Assembly (NCBI GenBank): GCA_035528235.1
Contig: DATKZB010000227.1
Coordinates: 1 to 10,218 of the forward strand
Source: DATKZB01 sp035528235
Lineage (GTDB): Bacteria; Planctomycetota; Phycisphaerae; FEN-1346
DNA length: 10,218 nt
Reading direction: 5' to 3'
Positions within the stretch are counted from its first letter, which is position 1. Every line of letters begins with the position of its first letter. Below the pieces are notes generated by a model that saw only the letters and a list, made by a program, of their open reading frames with translations, ran no database searches and was not told the origin of the DNA. A program made the translations under genes and the position numbers. This document shows, one piece after another, positions 1-7,483 of the stretch.

Positions 1-990
1 GGCACCGACGAAATCGTTCACGATCGTGGTGAGCGTAATGTTGTTGGCCGCGCCCGCCTCCAGACGCGTCGTACCCGTCACCGCCACCTGGCCGGTGTCG
101 GAGATCGCGCCCGCCGCCGTCACGTCCAGATTGCCACTGACCGCCGCCGCGGCGAACGCCAGGGCGCCCGCGTCCACCAGCGTCACGTTGTTGCCGTTGG
201 TGATCGTCACGGCGCCGACGAAATCGTTCGTCGCAAAGTCCAGCGCGATGTGGTTACCCGCGCCCGCCTGCAGACGCGTCGTACCCGCCACCGTCACCTG
301 CCCGGTGTCGGAGATCAGACCCGCGGCTGTCACGTCGAGGGCGCCGCTGACCGTCGCGGCGGTAAACGCCAGGGCGTTCGCGTCCACCAACGTCACGTTG
401 TTGCCGCTCGTGATCGTCACGGCGCCGACGAAATCGTTCGTCGCAAAGTCCAGCGTGATGTGGTTACCGGCACCCGCCTGCAGACGCGTCGTACCCGCCA
501 CCGTCACCTGGCCGGTGTCGGAGATCAGCCCCCCCGCCGTCACGTCCAGGTTGCCACTGACCGTCGCCCCGGCGAACGCCAGCGTGCTCGCGTCGACCAA
601 CGTCACGTTGTTGCCGCTCGTGACCGTCACGGTCCCGCCGAAGTTGTTCGTGACTGTGTTCAGTTCAATATGGTTGGCCGCACCCGCCGCCAGGGCCGTC
701 GTACCCGCCACCGTCACCTGCCCGGTATCGGAGATCAGGCCCGCGGCCGTCACGTCCAGGTTGCCACTGACCGTCGCCCCGGCAAACGTCAGGGCGTCCG
801 CGTCCACCAGCGTCACGTTGTTACCGGTGGTGACCGTCACCGCGCCGCCGAAGTTGTTCGTGACTGTGTTCAGTTCAATATGGTTGGCCGCGCCCGCCGC
901 CAGAGCCGTCGTCGTCCCAACCAACAACGTGCCGCTGTCGGTTATGGCACCGGCCGCCGTCAACGACAACGTGCTCGTCGTCTGAACCGC
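1..990 (-). repeat. Tandem 210-bp (70-aa) repeats inside tpsA, about 4.7 copies visible
   Basis: The same block recurs with an exact 210-base period; the landmark cgtcacgttgtt begins at 181, 391, 601 and 811. The array continues off the left edge, and its rightmost copy (about 841-990) is degraded. By hand count, copies 211-420 and 421-630 differ at about 21 positions with no indels. Each unit encodes a 70-residue beta-helix module with the landmarks GNNVTLVDA, LDVTAAGLISDTGQVTV and AGTT. Two sub-types exist for one part of the unit: HIELNTVTNNFGG in the copies at 631 and 841, and DFATNDFVGAV in those at 211 and 421, with a third variant at the left edge. Confidence 0.93.
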
Positions 991-2970
991 CACGACGTCG
1001 AACCCGTTGACGTCGACGTACGTGATGGCCCCTGCCACGTCCGCACCGTCCGCGAGGTTGCGGGCCCGCAGGTCGACGGTCGTAAAGGCGTTGGCGGCGT
1101 TGTCGATGGTGATGGCGCCGCCGGCGGCGTTGAGGGTCTTGGCGGCCAGGGCTAGGCCCTGGATGGCGCCGCCGCTGGCGGCGATGGAACTGGCGCCCTG
1201 GATGGAGACGTTGCCGACCCCGGCGTTGATCCCGGCGCCGACGGTGACGACGCCGGTGTTGTTGATGTTGACGTTGCCGGCGCCGACACCCGTGGTGATG
1301 GTCCCGGCGGCGCCGGTAGTGAAGTTAATGCCGGTGGAGACGAAATCGCCGCCGGCGGTGTCGACGGCCTGGTTGACGGTGACCTGTCCGGTTCCCGTCT
1401 GGGTGCCGCCGATGTTGTTGGCGTTGAGCGTCAGGGTGCCGCCATTGAGCGTGACGGCGGCGCTCAGGAGGATGTCGCCGCCCGCCTCGAGGGTGAGGTC
1501 CGTGCCGAGCCCACCGTCGGTGGTGTGGATATTGAGGTCCACGGCGCTGGAGACGGTAATGGTGTTCAGGGCCTGGAGGACGATCGAGGTGCCGGCGGGC
1601 ACGGCGCTGAAGGTTCCGCCCCCGAGAAGCGGGACGTTGAAGACGCTGGCGGTGCCCGCGTCTTCGCCCCACGCCTCCGTCCAGTCGGCAGCGAACCCGG
1701 TGACGTTGGCCTCGGCGGCATCCTGGATCACGATGGAGTCGGGGTCGAAGAGGACGACGCCGCCGGAGCCCATGGGTGCGGAGAGGTCAATCAGTTCGGG
1801 GGCGAGCATGAGATGGCGTTTGCCGGAGACCTCGGCGAATCCGCCGTTGCCGCCCTGCGTACCGCCGCGCGCGGAGATGGTGCCGAAGAAGGCCGTGCCG
1901 CCGTCGGCCCACACGATGACCTGGCCGCCGTGGCCGGCGTCGAGGGCATCGGCGGCGATGAGGGTGTAGGCATCGACGTAGGTGAACTGGGCGTTTCGGA
2001 CGTCGGGGTTGGCGCCCTGGAAGTCGCCGCCCACCAGGACGGTGCCGCCGCCGGCCGAGCCGGAGGCGTCGATCTCGGCGCCCTCGAGAACGACCTCGCC
2101 GCCAAGGACCTTGACGTTACCGCCGGTGGCGCCGGGTGTGGCGTCGGAGGCGTCGATGGTGCCGCCGACCTCAACGCGGCCGGCGCCGCCGTCGACGGTC
2201 ACGTTCTTGCCCTTCATGAAGCCGCTGTTACGGAAGGCCAGGGAGAAGACGTCTCCGGCGGCAATCATGACCTCGCCGTCGCCGGCATCGATGGTGCCGG
2301 TGTTCTCGACGGCGGGCCCCGCGCCGGCCTCGGCCTGGGCGTCGGCGCCTTCGACCCTGACCAGGACGTGGCCGCCGCGCTCGCCGATGTAGACGTCCTT
2401 GCCGGCCACCATAGTGACGGCACCCGAGTTGACCAGGATGCTGCCGTGGTTGGCCACCTGGAGACCGACCATGTGCACGGCGTTTCCGCGGATGGTGCCC
2501 CAGTTGGTGACCGGGCCGGCGGCGTTGAGGAACAGGTTATTGCCGCCCAGGAAGTCTCGGTTGCTGAGGTTGGCGGCGGCGGCGTAGATGCCTCCGACGT
2601 CGACGATGGCGGTGGGGGTGAAGAGCACACCCGCGGGGTTGACCAGGTAGACGATGCCGTTCGCCAGAAGCGATCCCTCGATGGTCGTGGGATAGCCGCC
2701 CATGATGCGGTTCAGGACGCGGGCCTGAGCGCTGGGCTGGATGAACTGAACGGTCTCGTTTGTGGCGATGTCGAAGCCGGAGTACTGGATGATGCTGTTG
2801 TGTCCGGCGGTGATGGTCGTCACGTCGCCGTCTCGCGCGAACGTGACGTCGCCCTGGATCACCTCTTCGCCGGTGGGTTCGGCAAACACCGGCCTGGGTA
2901 GCTGAGCCATCACGATCAGCAGACTCAGCAGGACCTTAAGAGCGAGATCTTGATACCGCGCATGTGTCAT
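1..2970 (-). CDS. TpsA-like filamentous haemagglutinin exoprotein, two-partner secretion (3' end outside window)
   Basis: Reading from the ATG at 2970 leftward I find no stop codon: 990 codons are open to the window edge, so the C-terminus is missing. Residues 1-30 form a signal peptide (hydrophobic core LLSLLIVMA, probable cleavage after PVFA). Residues ~35-170 match the TPS/haemagglutination-activity domain, with NETVQF (71-76), the box ARVLNRIMGG, and the NPxG signature as YLVNPAGVLF (NPAG 111-114), then the typical VDVGGIYAAAANLSNRDFLGG-type run. Downstream are family hallmarks GGTVLVGGDFQG (~308-319), GGQVIVWADGGTAFFGTISARGG-type sequence (~348-370) and GGFAEVSGK (~376-384). From ~660 on the protein is 70-residue repeats. 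The start is supported by GGGGAGAG ending 6 nt before the ATG. TpsA proteins cross the inner membrane by Sec and the outer membrane through TpsB, forming long beta-helical surface fibres. The tpsB-like gene lies immediately upstream. Substrate or adhesion target is unknown. Confidence 0.9.
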   Translation of the reverse strand, partial: MTHARYQDLALKVLLSLLIVMAQLPRPVFAEPTGEEVIQGDVTFARDGDVTTITAGHNSIIQYSGFDIATNETVQFIQPSAQARVLNRIMGGYPTTIEGSLLANGIVYLVNPAGVLFTPTAIVDVGGIYAAAANLSNRDFLGGNNLFLNAAGPVTNWGTIRGNAVHMVGLQVANHGSILVNSGAVTMVAGKDVYIGERGGHVLVRVEGADAQAEAGAGPAVENTGTIDAGDGEVMIAAGDVFSLAFRNSGFMKGKNVTVDGGAGRVEVGGTIDASDATPGATGGNVKVLGGEVVLEGAEIDASGSAGGGTVLVGGDFQGANPDVRNAQFTYVDAYTLIAADALDAGHGGQVIVWADGGTAFFGTISARGGTQGGNGGFAEVSGKRHLMLAPELIDLSAPMGSGGVVLFDPDSIVIQDAAEANVTGFAADWTEAWGEDAGTASVFNVPLLGGGTFSAVPAGTSIVLQALNTITVSSAVDLNIHTTDGGLGTDLTLEAGGDILLSAAVTLNGGTLTLNANNIGGTQTGTGQVTVNQAVDTAGGDFVSTGINFTTGAAGTITTGVGAGNVNINNTGVVTVGAGINAGVGNVSIQGASSIAASGGAIQGLALAAKTLNAAGGAITIDNAANAFTTVDLRARNLADGADVAGAITYVDVNGFDVVAVQTTSTLSLTAAGAITDSGTLLVGTTTALAAGAANHIELNTVTNNFGGAVTVTTGNNVTLVDADALTFAGATVSGNLDVTAAGLISDTGQVTVAGTTALAAGAANHIELNTVTNNFGGTVTVTSGNNVTLVDASTLAFAGATVSGNLDVTAGGLISDTGQVTVAGTTRLQAGAGNHITLDFATNDFVGAVTITSGNNVTLVDANALAFTAATVSGALDVTAAGLISDTGQVTVAGTTRLQAGAGNHIALDFATNDFVGAVTITNGNNVTLVDAGALAFAAAAVSGNLDVTAAGAISDTGQVAVTGTTRLEAGAANNITLTTIVNDFVGA

Positions 2971-2975
2971 TGCAA

Positions 2976-2983
2976 CTCTCCCC
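2976..2983 (-). promoter_or_regulatory. Ribosome binding site of tpsA
   Basis: Read on the minus strand the sequence is GGGGAGAG, with its GGAG core 7 nt before the ATG at 2970. It fixes the start in favour of MTHARYQDLALK, which places the hydrophobic signal peptide right at the N-terminus. Confidence 0.7.
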
Positions 2984-3004
2984 ACGACGGTTGTTTGACG
3001 CTCC

Positions 3005-3035
3005 GGGGGGGCGTTTCGCGAACCACCGCCCCCCC
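3005..3035 (-). other. Intercistronic G/C hairpin between tpsB and tpsA
   Basis: Arms gggggggcg (3005-3013) and cgccccccc (3027-3035) are perfect 9-bp complements around a 13-nt loop that itself contains the palindrome ttcgcgaa. In the tpsB-tpsA transcript it would fold 30-60 nt before the tpsA start. No U-run follows on either strand, so it is not a classical intrinsic terminator. It could act as an attenuator, an RNA processing/stability element, or just composition; that choice is inference. The rest of the 170-nt gap is GC-rich with no recognisable promoter. Confidence 0.5.
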
Positions 3036-3140
3036 CATGATCCCAACGTTCGGCCCGGCCGCAACGAGGCGCCCATTCAGGCCCGCGGCCCGGCCGGTCC
3101 ACACGACTCCCCCCCTATCAGTCCGACCGTCATCGGCGCT

Positions 3141-5336
3141 CTAGAACGAGAGCGTCGCGACGACGTGCAATCGCTGGTCGCCCGCATCGACCTCGCGGGC
3201 ATCGATTCCCCTGAGGGCCACGCCGTAGTCCAGGCGTACGGTCAGGTTTCGAAGGACCTGAAGTTCCATGCCCAGACCACAACTCATCAGGAAGTAGTTG
3301 TCTTCGAGCGGACGAGGCAGTTTTTCGAAGTTGTTGGCCTTGCCGATATCGAAGAAGGTTTTGAGGATCAGGTCCCAGTCGGTGTGCCCGTAGACCTGCT
3401 GCGGGCGGAAGCGGAACGGCGATCCGAAGAGGTTGGCGGGCTCCCTGGGCTCCTTGAACGAGGTGCTGGGCTGGAGGGCCCGCGGAATATGGTACCGGTA
3501 CTCGATGCTGGCGACGTAGGTGGCGTCGCCCGCGACGATGCTCTCGGGGTAGCCCCGGACCGAGTAGACGCCGCCGACGGTCTGTTCGGCGAACGGAATC
3601 AGGCGGCTGCCGAGCGAATGGTGCCCTTTGAAGTACGCGGCCACCTCGTGTGCGAGGGTCGAGGTCTTGGGCGTGTCGGGGTTCTCCCATTCCTCGCGAT
3701 TCAGCAGCGGTTCAAGATAGAACGATTGGAAGAAGTTCCACCGGAGGACGACCCAGTCCTTGTCGGGAGCGAACCGCCCGAACCGCCGCAGGTCATCCTT
3801 GTCCGTATGGCCGACATGCTCCTCGAGCCATTCGAGTTTGACGATGCCCTGCATCGCCTGGGTTTCGTTGACGCGTTCGGCACGGAACCCGACGCCGGGC
3901 GTGAAGAGCGACGTCCGTCCCTTGAGTTCCACGATCTGGTTGACGACACGGATGTCCTCCCATCGGCAGCCGGCCGTGAAGTCGATGAAGAGGTCCTTGT
4001 CCTGGAAGAAGTTGACAAACAGGTCGCCGCCGGTGGACCACGTCTCGCCGAGGAACCGTTCGTCGGCCGGCGCGACATTAGTGGCCTTGAACTTGCCGAA
4101 GGTGCCGTACACCGCCCAGCGAACCCGTTCGAGGCCGAGGATAGGCGCCTCGTACGACAGCACGGCCGCGTGAGCGGTGTTGAAACTGGCGGTTACGTAA
4201 TCGATGCTCAGCGTATCGTCGTTGCCCGTGAGTTGGTTGTGGATGAACCCGAAGCGCTCGCGCCATTCACCGGTCTCCTCCGTGCCGGTGTTGGAAACCT
4301 GATGGAACAGGACCCACGGCTTGCTCTCGGCCACCATGTAGTCGAGGTTGACCTGGCCGGGGTCGTCACCCCTGGCCACGGCCACGTCGACGCGGCGTCC
4401 GGGATGCCGGCTCAGGAACAGCGCGTAACGATCGAGGAGGTCCTTTTGCAGGAGCCCCTGCGTTTCCTCGCCCTCGGCGGCGCTGGCCGCCTGGACCGGC
4501 GAGTTCTTAAGGATCCGCCGGTGGGTGGGATTGTTGACGCGGTCCTCCTGCGGGACGCGATCGCCGGAGGCCACCGTCCGCACGCTGCCGACGCGGCCCA
4601 CGAAGATGGCAATCCGCAGAACGGTCGTGCCCTGGGCCCGCTTGTCGAGGAGTTCGAGGCTCTCGGGCTTGCCCAGGGCGTCCTGCTTGATGCGTTGCTG
4701 GATATCGTCGGTACGAGGCGTGACGAAGACGCCGAAGATGCCTCGCCCGTTGAAATGCGCGACGACCTGCTCGTTGAGGCTCAGCAGTGCCGTGGCGTAG
4801 AAGAACGGCGCAGGATCGCCCCCGAGTTCACCCAGGGGGGTCGTGACGGTGGGCACCCCGCCGCGCGCCGGCACATAGCCTTCCGGCGTCTGGCCGAGGG
4901 TGATCGGAATCTGGCCGATTTCCTCGATGGTCGGCAACCCGCCGGTCTCACAGACGTACTCGACGACGAAGCGGCTGACGGGGAACTTCGGCCCATCGCC
5001 CTGCGCCGGCCGCAGTTCCTTGGTCACATCGGCCACAACCGGCGCCTGGGCCACAACCTGCTTGACCTGCTTAGCGGGTTGGGGCACGGGTTTCTCGGGC
5101 GGGGCCTTGACCGGCTCTTTCGCGGGGGCCTTGGCGGGCGCCGGTTCCTTCTCGGGCGGCTTGGCCTGCGCAGGCTCCTTGGGCGCTTGAGGCGCTTGGG
5201 TCGTCTGTGCCCGCCCTTCGGGGACGTAAACCCACTCCCCGTCGCGCCAGAACCATCCCGCCTTGGCCACCACAGGCGAGAGAAGCAGCATCAATGCGCC
5301 ACACATGAACGCCGTTAAGACCGCAGCGTACCTCAA
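3141..5336 (-). CDS. TpsB outer-membrane transporter, ShlB/FhaC/HecB-like (TTG start proposed)
   Basis: From the TTG at 5336 this encodes 731 residues. Residues 1-26 are a clean signal peptide (MRYAAVLTAFMCGALMLLLS..., cleavage after AKA). A Pro/Lys/Ala-rich linker spans ~43-98, followed by a POTRA-like periplasmic part (FVVEYVCETGG...; ...HFNGRGIFGVFVTP). The rest reads as a beta-barrel, containing HPGRRVDV, the Omp85-superfamily VRGY box (593-596, in TVGGVYSVRGYPES) and a terminal phenylalanine in VVATLSF, as in outer-membrane barrels. TpsB proteins recognise the TPS domain of the partner exoprotein in the periplasm and pass it across the outer membrane; the tpsA-like gene 170 nt downstream on the same strand supports this role. 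A longer frame begins at an ATG at 5474, but it would bury the signal peptide behind 46 Arg/Ser-rich residues and has only a weak GGGGGA site. The alternative assignment, a general Omp85 protein, is disfavoured by the TpsA neighbour. Confidence 0.87.
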   Translation of the reverse strand: MRYAAVLTAFMCGALMLLLSPVVAKAGWFWRDGEWVYVPEGRAQTTQAPQAPKEPAQAKPPEKEPAPAKAPAKEPVKAPPEKPVPQPAKQVKQVVAQAPVVADVTKELRPAQGDGPKFPVSRFVVEYVCETGGLPTIEEIGQIPITLGQTPEGYVPARGGVPTVTTPLGELGGDPAPFFYATALLSLNEQVVAHFNGRGIFGVFVTPRTDDIQQRIKQDALGKPESLELLDKRAQGTTVLRIAIFVGRVGSVRTVASGDRVPQEDRVNNPTHRRILKNSPVQAASAAEGEETQGLLQKDLLDRYALFLSRHPGRRVDVAVARGDDPGQVNLDYMVAESKPWVLFHQVSNTGTEETGEWRERFGFIHNQLTGNDDTLSIDYVTASFNTAHAAVLSYEAPILGLERVRWAVYGTFGKFKATNVAPADERFLGETWSTGGDLFVNFFQDKDLFIDFTAGCRWEDIRVVNQIVELKGRTSLFTPGVGFRAERVNETQAMQGIVKLEWLEEHVGHTDKDDLRRFGRFAPDKDWVVLRWNFFQSFYLEPLLNREEWENPDTPKTSTLAHEVAAYFKGHHSLGSRLIPFAEQTVGGVYSVRGYPESIVAGDATYVASIEYRYHIPRALQPSTSFKEPREPANLFGSPFRFRPQQVYGHTDWDLILKTFFDIGKANNFEKLPRPLEDNYFLMSCGLGMELQVLRNLTVRLDYGVALRGIDAREVDAGDQRLHVVATLSF

Positions 5337-5345
5337 CTCGAGCGC

Positions 5346-5352
5346 CCTCCTC
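5346..5352 (-). promoter_or_regulatory. Shine-Dalgarno site that decides the tpsB start
   Basis: On the minus strand the sequence is GAGGAGG, followed by 9 nt and then TTG at 5336-5334. It is far stronger than anything before the ATG at 5474, and the protein initiated here begins directly with its signal peptide. Confidence 0.65.
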
Positions 5353-5474
5353 GATAGGATGGATAGGGACGACCGGCGCGACGCCGAGAGCAGACGGCCT
5401 CGCGGGGATCGGCAAGTCACCGGGAAGACGTGGACACCGCCCTTCCGGAAAACGTTATGGCTCGTATAGGGCAT

Positions 5475-5815
5475 CGGTCCCCCAACCCGTCAAGAAAATG
5501 GCCTGAACCCGTTCGATGATGCAAGAAGGGCCCTCTCCCAGACGCCCCGCGCCGGAAGGCTTACCGTTTTTTAGCCCCGTGAGGGGTACCAAGTCAAGCA
5601 TAATAATTCCCGAAACCATCGCGGCACTCCCGGCCGCGTACCCGGTGCCAGTGGCAGATGTAACCATCACATCCACAAGCAGTTACGTTGTGTCTTTCTG
5701 CCCGTCCGGACACCCGCCGCCCGCCCTACCTCAGGGCGCCCAAACCCCGCCAGCGCACCAACATGCCGACCGGCGGCCCGCAAGGTCACCACGCGATATC
5801 GCGCCAGTGGATTCG
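5475..5815. other. Non-coding gap upstream of tpsB, with promoter candidate and a 12-bp palindrome
   Basis: I see no convincing gene in these roughly 340 bases. Frames that cross it on either strand have no recognisable protein sequence. It contains the promoter candidate above and, at 5792-5803, the perfect palindrome cgcgatatcgcg just beyond the stop of the small upstream frame. The region is less GC-rich around 5560-5700 than its surroundings, as expected of a control region. No tRNA-like or riboswitch-like fold was recognised. Confidence 0.4.
5568..5597 (-). promoter_or_regulatory. Possible sigma-70-type promoter upstream of tpsB
   Basis: On the minus strand TTGACT (5597-5592) is followed after 18 nt by TAAAAA (5573-5568), matching the -35 and -10 consensus at 5/6 and 4/6 positions. 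The spacer holds a small hairpin, CCCC-TCAC-GGGG. It would give tpsB-tpsA its own transcription unit with an untranslated leader of a little over 200 nt to the TTG start. The match is modest, so this is a candidate only. Confidence 0.35.
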
Positions 5816-6238
5816 TCACGTCCAGCAGCCCCCCCAGTTCGGCGTCACCAGATCGCCCTTCCGGTTGAGTTCCTGAACCGACCGCGCGGCCTCGCCAGCC
5901 GCTGCCAGATTGCGCAGACCCGGCAAGAGGCGCTCCCACCGCTTGCGGCGTTCCGGGTTCCGTTCGTCGGGCGGGGCGCCGGCGACGAGAAGGCCGGCTC
6001 GCATCCGGCGCTCCGTCGCCAAGTTCTCGGGCGTGGCGGGCCAGCCGCCAAGCCTCCCGAGTTTCAGCCAAGCGGCGCGCGCACCCTCATAGCGATACCG
6101 CTCGGGGCGCTTCGCCAACTCGACCAACCGACTTGCCTCGCTCGTCCCCTCTACCTCGGCTAAAACCTGTAGGCGCCTTATCGGCCCATCGAAAGGTGAA
6201 TCTTTAGACGCTTCCAGCCCCTTGGCATCGGCGTACAA
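5816..6238 (-). CDS. Unrecognised small protein or gene remnant, TPR-like N-terminal character
   Basis: The 140-residue frame opens with TTG at 6238 and ends with TGA at 5816-5818. I do not recognise a family. The start region (SAQQLYADAKGLEASKD, the first part lying just upstream of the TTG) and the following RLQVLAEVEGTSEASRLVELAK have the helical A-x-x-L-x-x-A and 'EGT-x-EA' pattern of TPR-like repeats. The remainder is Arg/Glu/Leu-rich and predicted helical, ending VTPNWGGCWT. No signal peptide, no membrane segment and no good Shine-Dalgarno site precede the TTG. The protein-like sequence continues a few residues upstream of the only usable start, and a stop blocks the frame at 6314-6316; this suggests a 5'-truncated remnant. 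Its third codon positions are less G/C-biased than those of the neighbours. It lies on the same strand, 88 nt after the galactanase gene. Confidence 0.35.
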   Translation of the reverse strand: MYADAKGLEASKDSPFDGPIRRLQVLAEVEGTSEASRLVELAKRPERYRYEGARAAWLKLGRLGGWPATPENLATERRMRAGLLVAGAPPDERNPERRKRWERLLPGLRNLAAAGEAARSVQELNRKGDLVTPNWGGCWT

Positions 6239-6326
6239 CTGCTGGGCGGATGGGTCATCCCTGCCAACGGGTGGCCAGGATGCAGCGCCGCACCGTCTTC
6301 TGTCCCTGCCTCGTCAGGTGCGCCGC

Positions 6327-7442
6327 TCACTCCGCGAAGGCCGATAGCGCCGCAAGGGCGTTACCGCGCGGGTCGAACAGGGCGCGGCTCGCCCAGGAAG
6401 ACGGCAGGCCTTCGACGGTCATCCACTCCGGCGCCCAGTACAGGACGCCTTTGCCACGACCGTCGGGCGTCTGGCGGACGGTCCGAATGAGTTCCGCCAG
6501 GAACACTTTCTGCCCCTCGGGCGTGAGCGGATAGGGGGCGACGTCGCGGTCGCCGGCGGCGTTGCGGCGGCCCTCGGGCATCTGGCCCGTCCACGGGTAG
6601 GCCGTCTCGACGACCACGATGTCCTTGGCGTAACGCAGGGCCGTGGCGGCCAGGTTCTGCCGCAGGCCGTCGAGCGGCCCGTGCCACCAGGGGTAGTAAC
6701 TCAGGCCGATGACGTCGAAGTCCACACCCTCGGCCCGCAGGTGGTCGAAGAACCACTGGGTGACCGGGGTGCTGCCGCCGCGGTCGACGTGAATCATGAC
6801 GCGGACCGGCCGGCCGCCGGCCGCCGCCTCCCGCACGCCGCGGATACCGCTCTGCACCAGGGTCGCCAACTGTCGCCACTGCTGGGGCGTGTCGAACTTG
6901 CCCCCCACGCGGCCGGTGTCCCACAACATACCGGGCGTAATCTCGTTGCCCACCTGGACCACGTCGGGCCGGGCGCCGGCCTCATCCAGTGCCGCCACCG
7001 CATCGCGCGTATAGGTGAACACCGCGGCCTGCAACTGCTCGAACGACAGGTCCTTCCAGGCGCGGGGCTTGGTCTGGTGGCCGGGGTCGGCCCAGGTGTC
7101 GGAATAGTGGAAGTCCAGCAGCAGCCCCAGGCCGGCCGCCTTGATCCGCCGCGCCAGTTTCTGCGTGTACGCCAGGTCGTTGACGACGGGGCCCTTGCCA
7201 CCCGGCGAATGGAAAAGCCTGAGCCGCATCGTGTTGCAGCCGTGGCCCTTGAAGATGGCCAGGGCGTCCCTGGGCCGGCCGTCGTGGCGATAGACGCCGC
7301 CGAGTTCCTCGATTTTCTGGAGGAGCGACACGTCGCCGCCCTTCTGGAACCCGTCGTCGCCGGACCCGCCGAGGACGGGCGCCGCCGCGGCCAGGGCCGC
7401 CGTCTTCAGCCACTGGCGCCGGGTCATGCCGTGACTCGCCAT
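6327..7442 (-). CDS. GH53 arabinogalactan endo-beta-1,4-galactanase, Tat-exported
   Basis: From the ATG at 7442 this is 371 residues, a normal length for the GH53 (beta/alpha)8 barrel. The N-terminus MASHGMTRRQWLKTAALAAAAPVLGG carries an RRxWLK-type twin-arginine signal, implying folded export to the periplasm or beyond. Diagnostic GH53 sequence is present: DFHYSDTWADPGHQTKP (~110-126), VQVGNEITPGMLW with the acid/base Glu at about 167, IGLSYYPWWHG, and VVVETAYPW with the nucleophile Glu at about 279, so both catalytic residues are in place. The family hydrolyses beta-1,4-galactan side chains of type I arabinogalactan/pectin. The same frame opens further upstream at a GTG (7487) that overlaps the stop of the beta-helix gene as GTGA; that start has no Shine-Dalgarno, whereas GGAG lies 10 nt before 7442. 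An ATG at 7427 (MTRRQWLK) is also possible. Close linkage to the upstream gene suggests co-translation in one operon. Confidence 0.92.
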   Translation of the reverse strand: MASHGMTRRQWLKTAALAAAAPVLGGSGDDGFQKGGDVSLLQKIEELGGVYRHDGRPRDALAIFKGHGCNTMRLRLFHSPGGKGPVVNDLAYTQKLARRIKAAGLGLLLDFHYSDTWADPGHQTKPRAWKDLSFEQLQAAVFTYTRDAVAALDEAGARPDVVQVGNEITPGMLWDTGRVGGKFDTPQQWRQLATLVQSGIRGVREAAAGGRPVRVMIHVDRGGSTPVTQWFFDHLRAEGVDFDVIGLSYYPWWHGPLDGLRQNLAATALRYAKDIVVVETAYPWTGQMPEGRRNAAGDRDVAPYPLTPEGQKVFLAELIRTVRQTPDGRGKGVLYWAPEWMTVEGLPSSWASRALFDPRGNALAALSAFAE

Positions 7443-7483
7443 CAGGGCGTTTCTCCGAACGGCTGCCGCGCGACCCGGTTGCG

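Noticed and set aside
1..990. CRISPR-like array
   Set aside because: The period is 210 bp with the whole unit conserved, there are no unique spacers, and the repeats are in frame within a protein.
26..1969. Long plus-strand frames across the tpsA repeats
   Set aside because: They are antisense to the TpsA frame, are made of low-complexity Ala/Val/Thr/Pro repeats, and the minus strand shows the recognisable TPS domain, signal peptide and ribosome site.
2964..5318. 784-codon plus-strand frame opposite tpsB
   Set aside because: It is kept open by high-GC codon bias on the other strand. The sequence is Asp/Arg/Gly/Val-rich with no recognisable domain, while the minus strand carries barrel motifs, VRGY and a C-terminal Phe.
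5455..5676. 73-codon minus-strand frame with a hydrophobic stretch (GSAAMVSGIIMLDLVPL)
   Set aside because: It could pass for a prepilin or small membrane protein, but it has no ribosome site or conserved-looking cleavage motif and it covers the likely tpsB promoter and leader.
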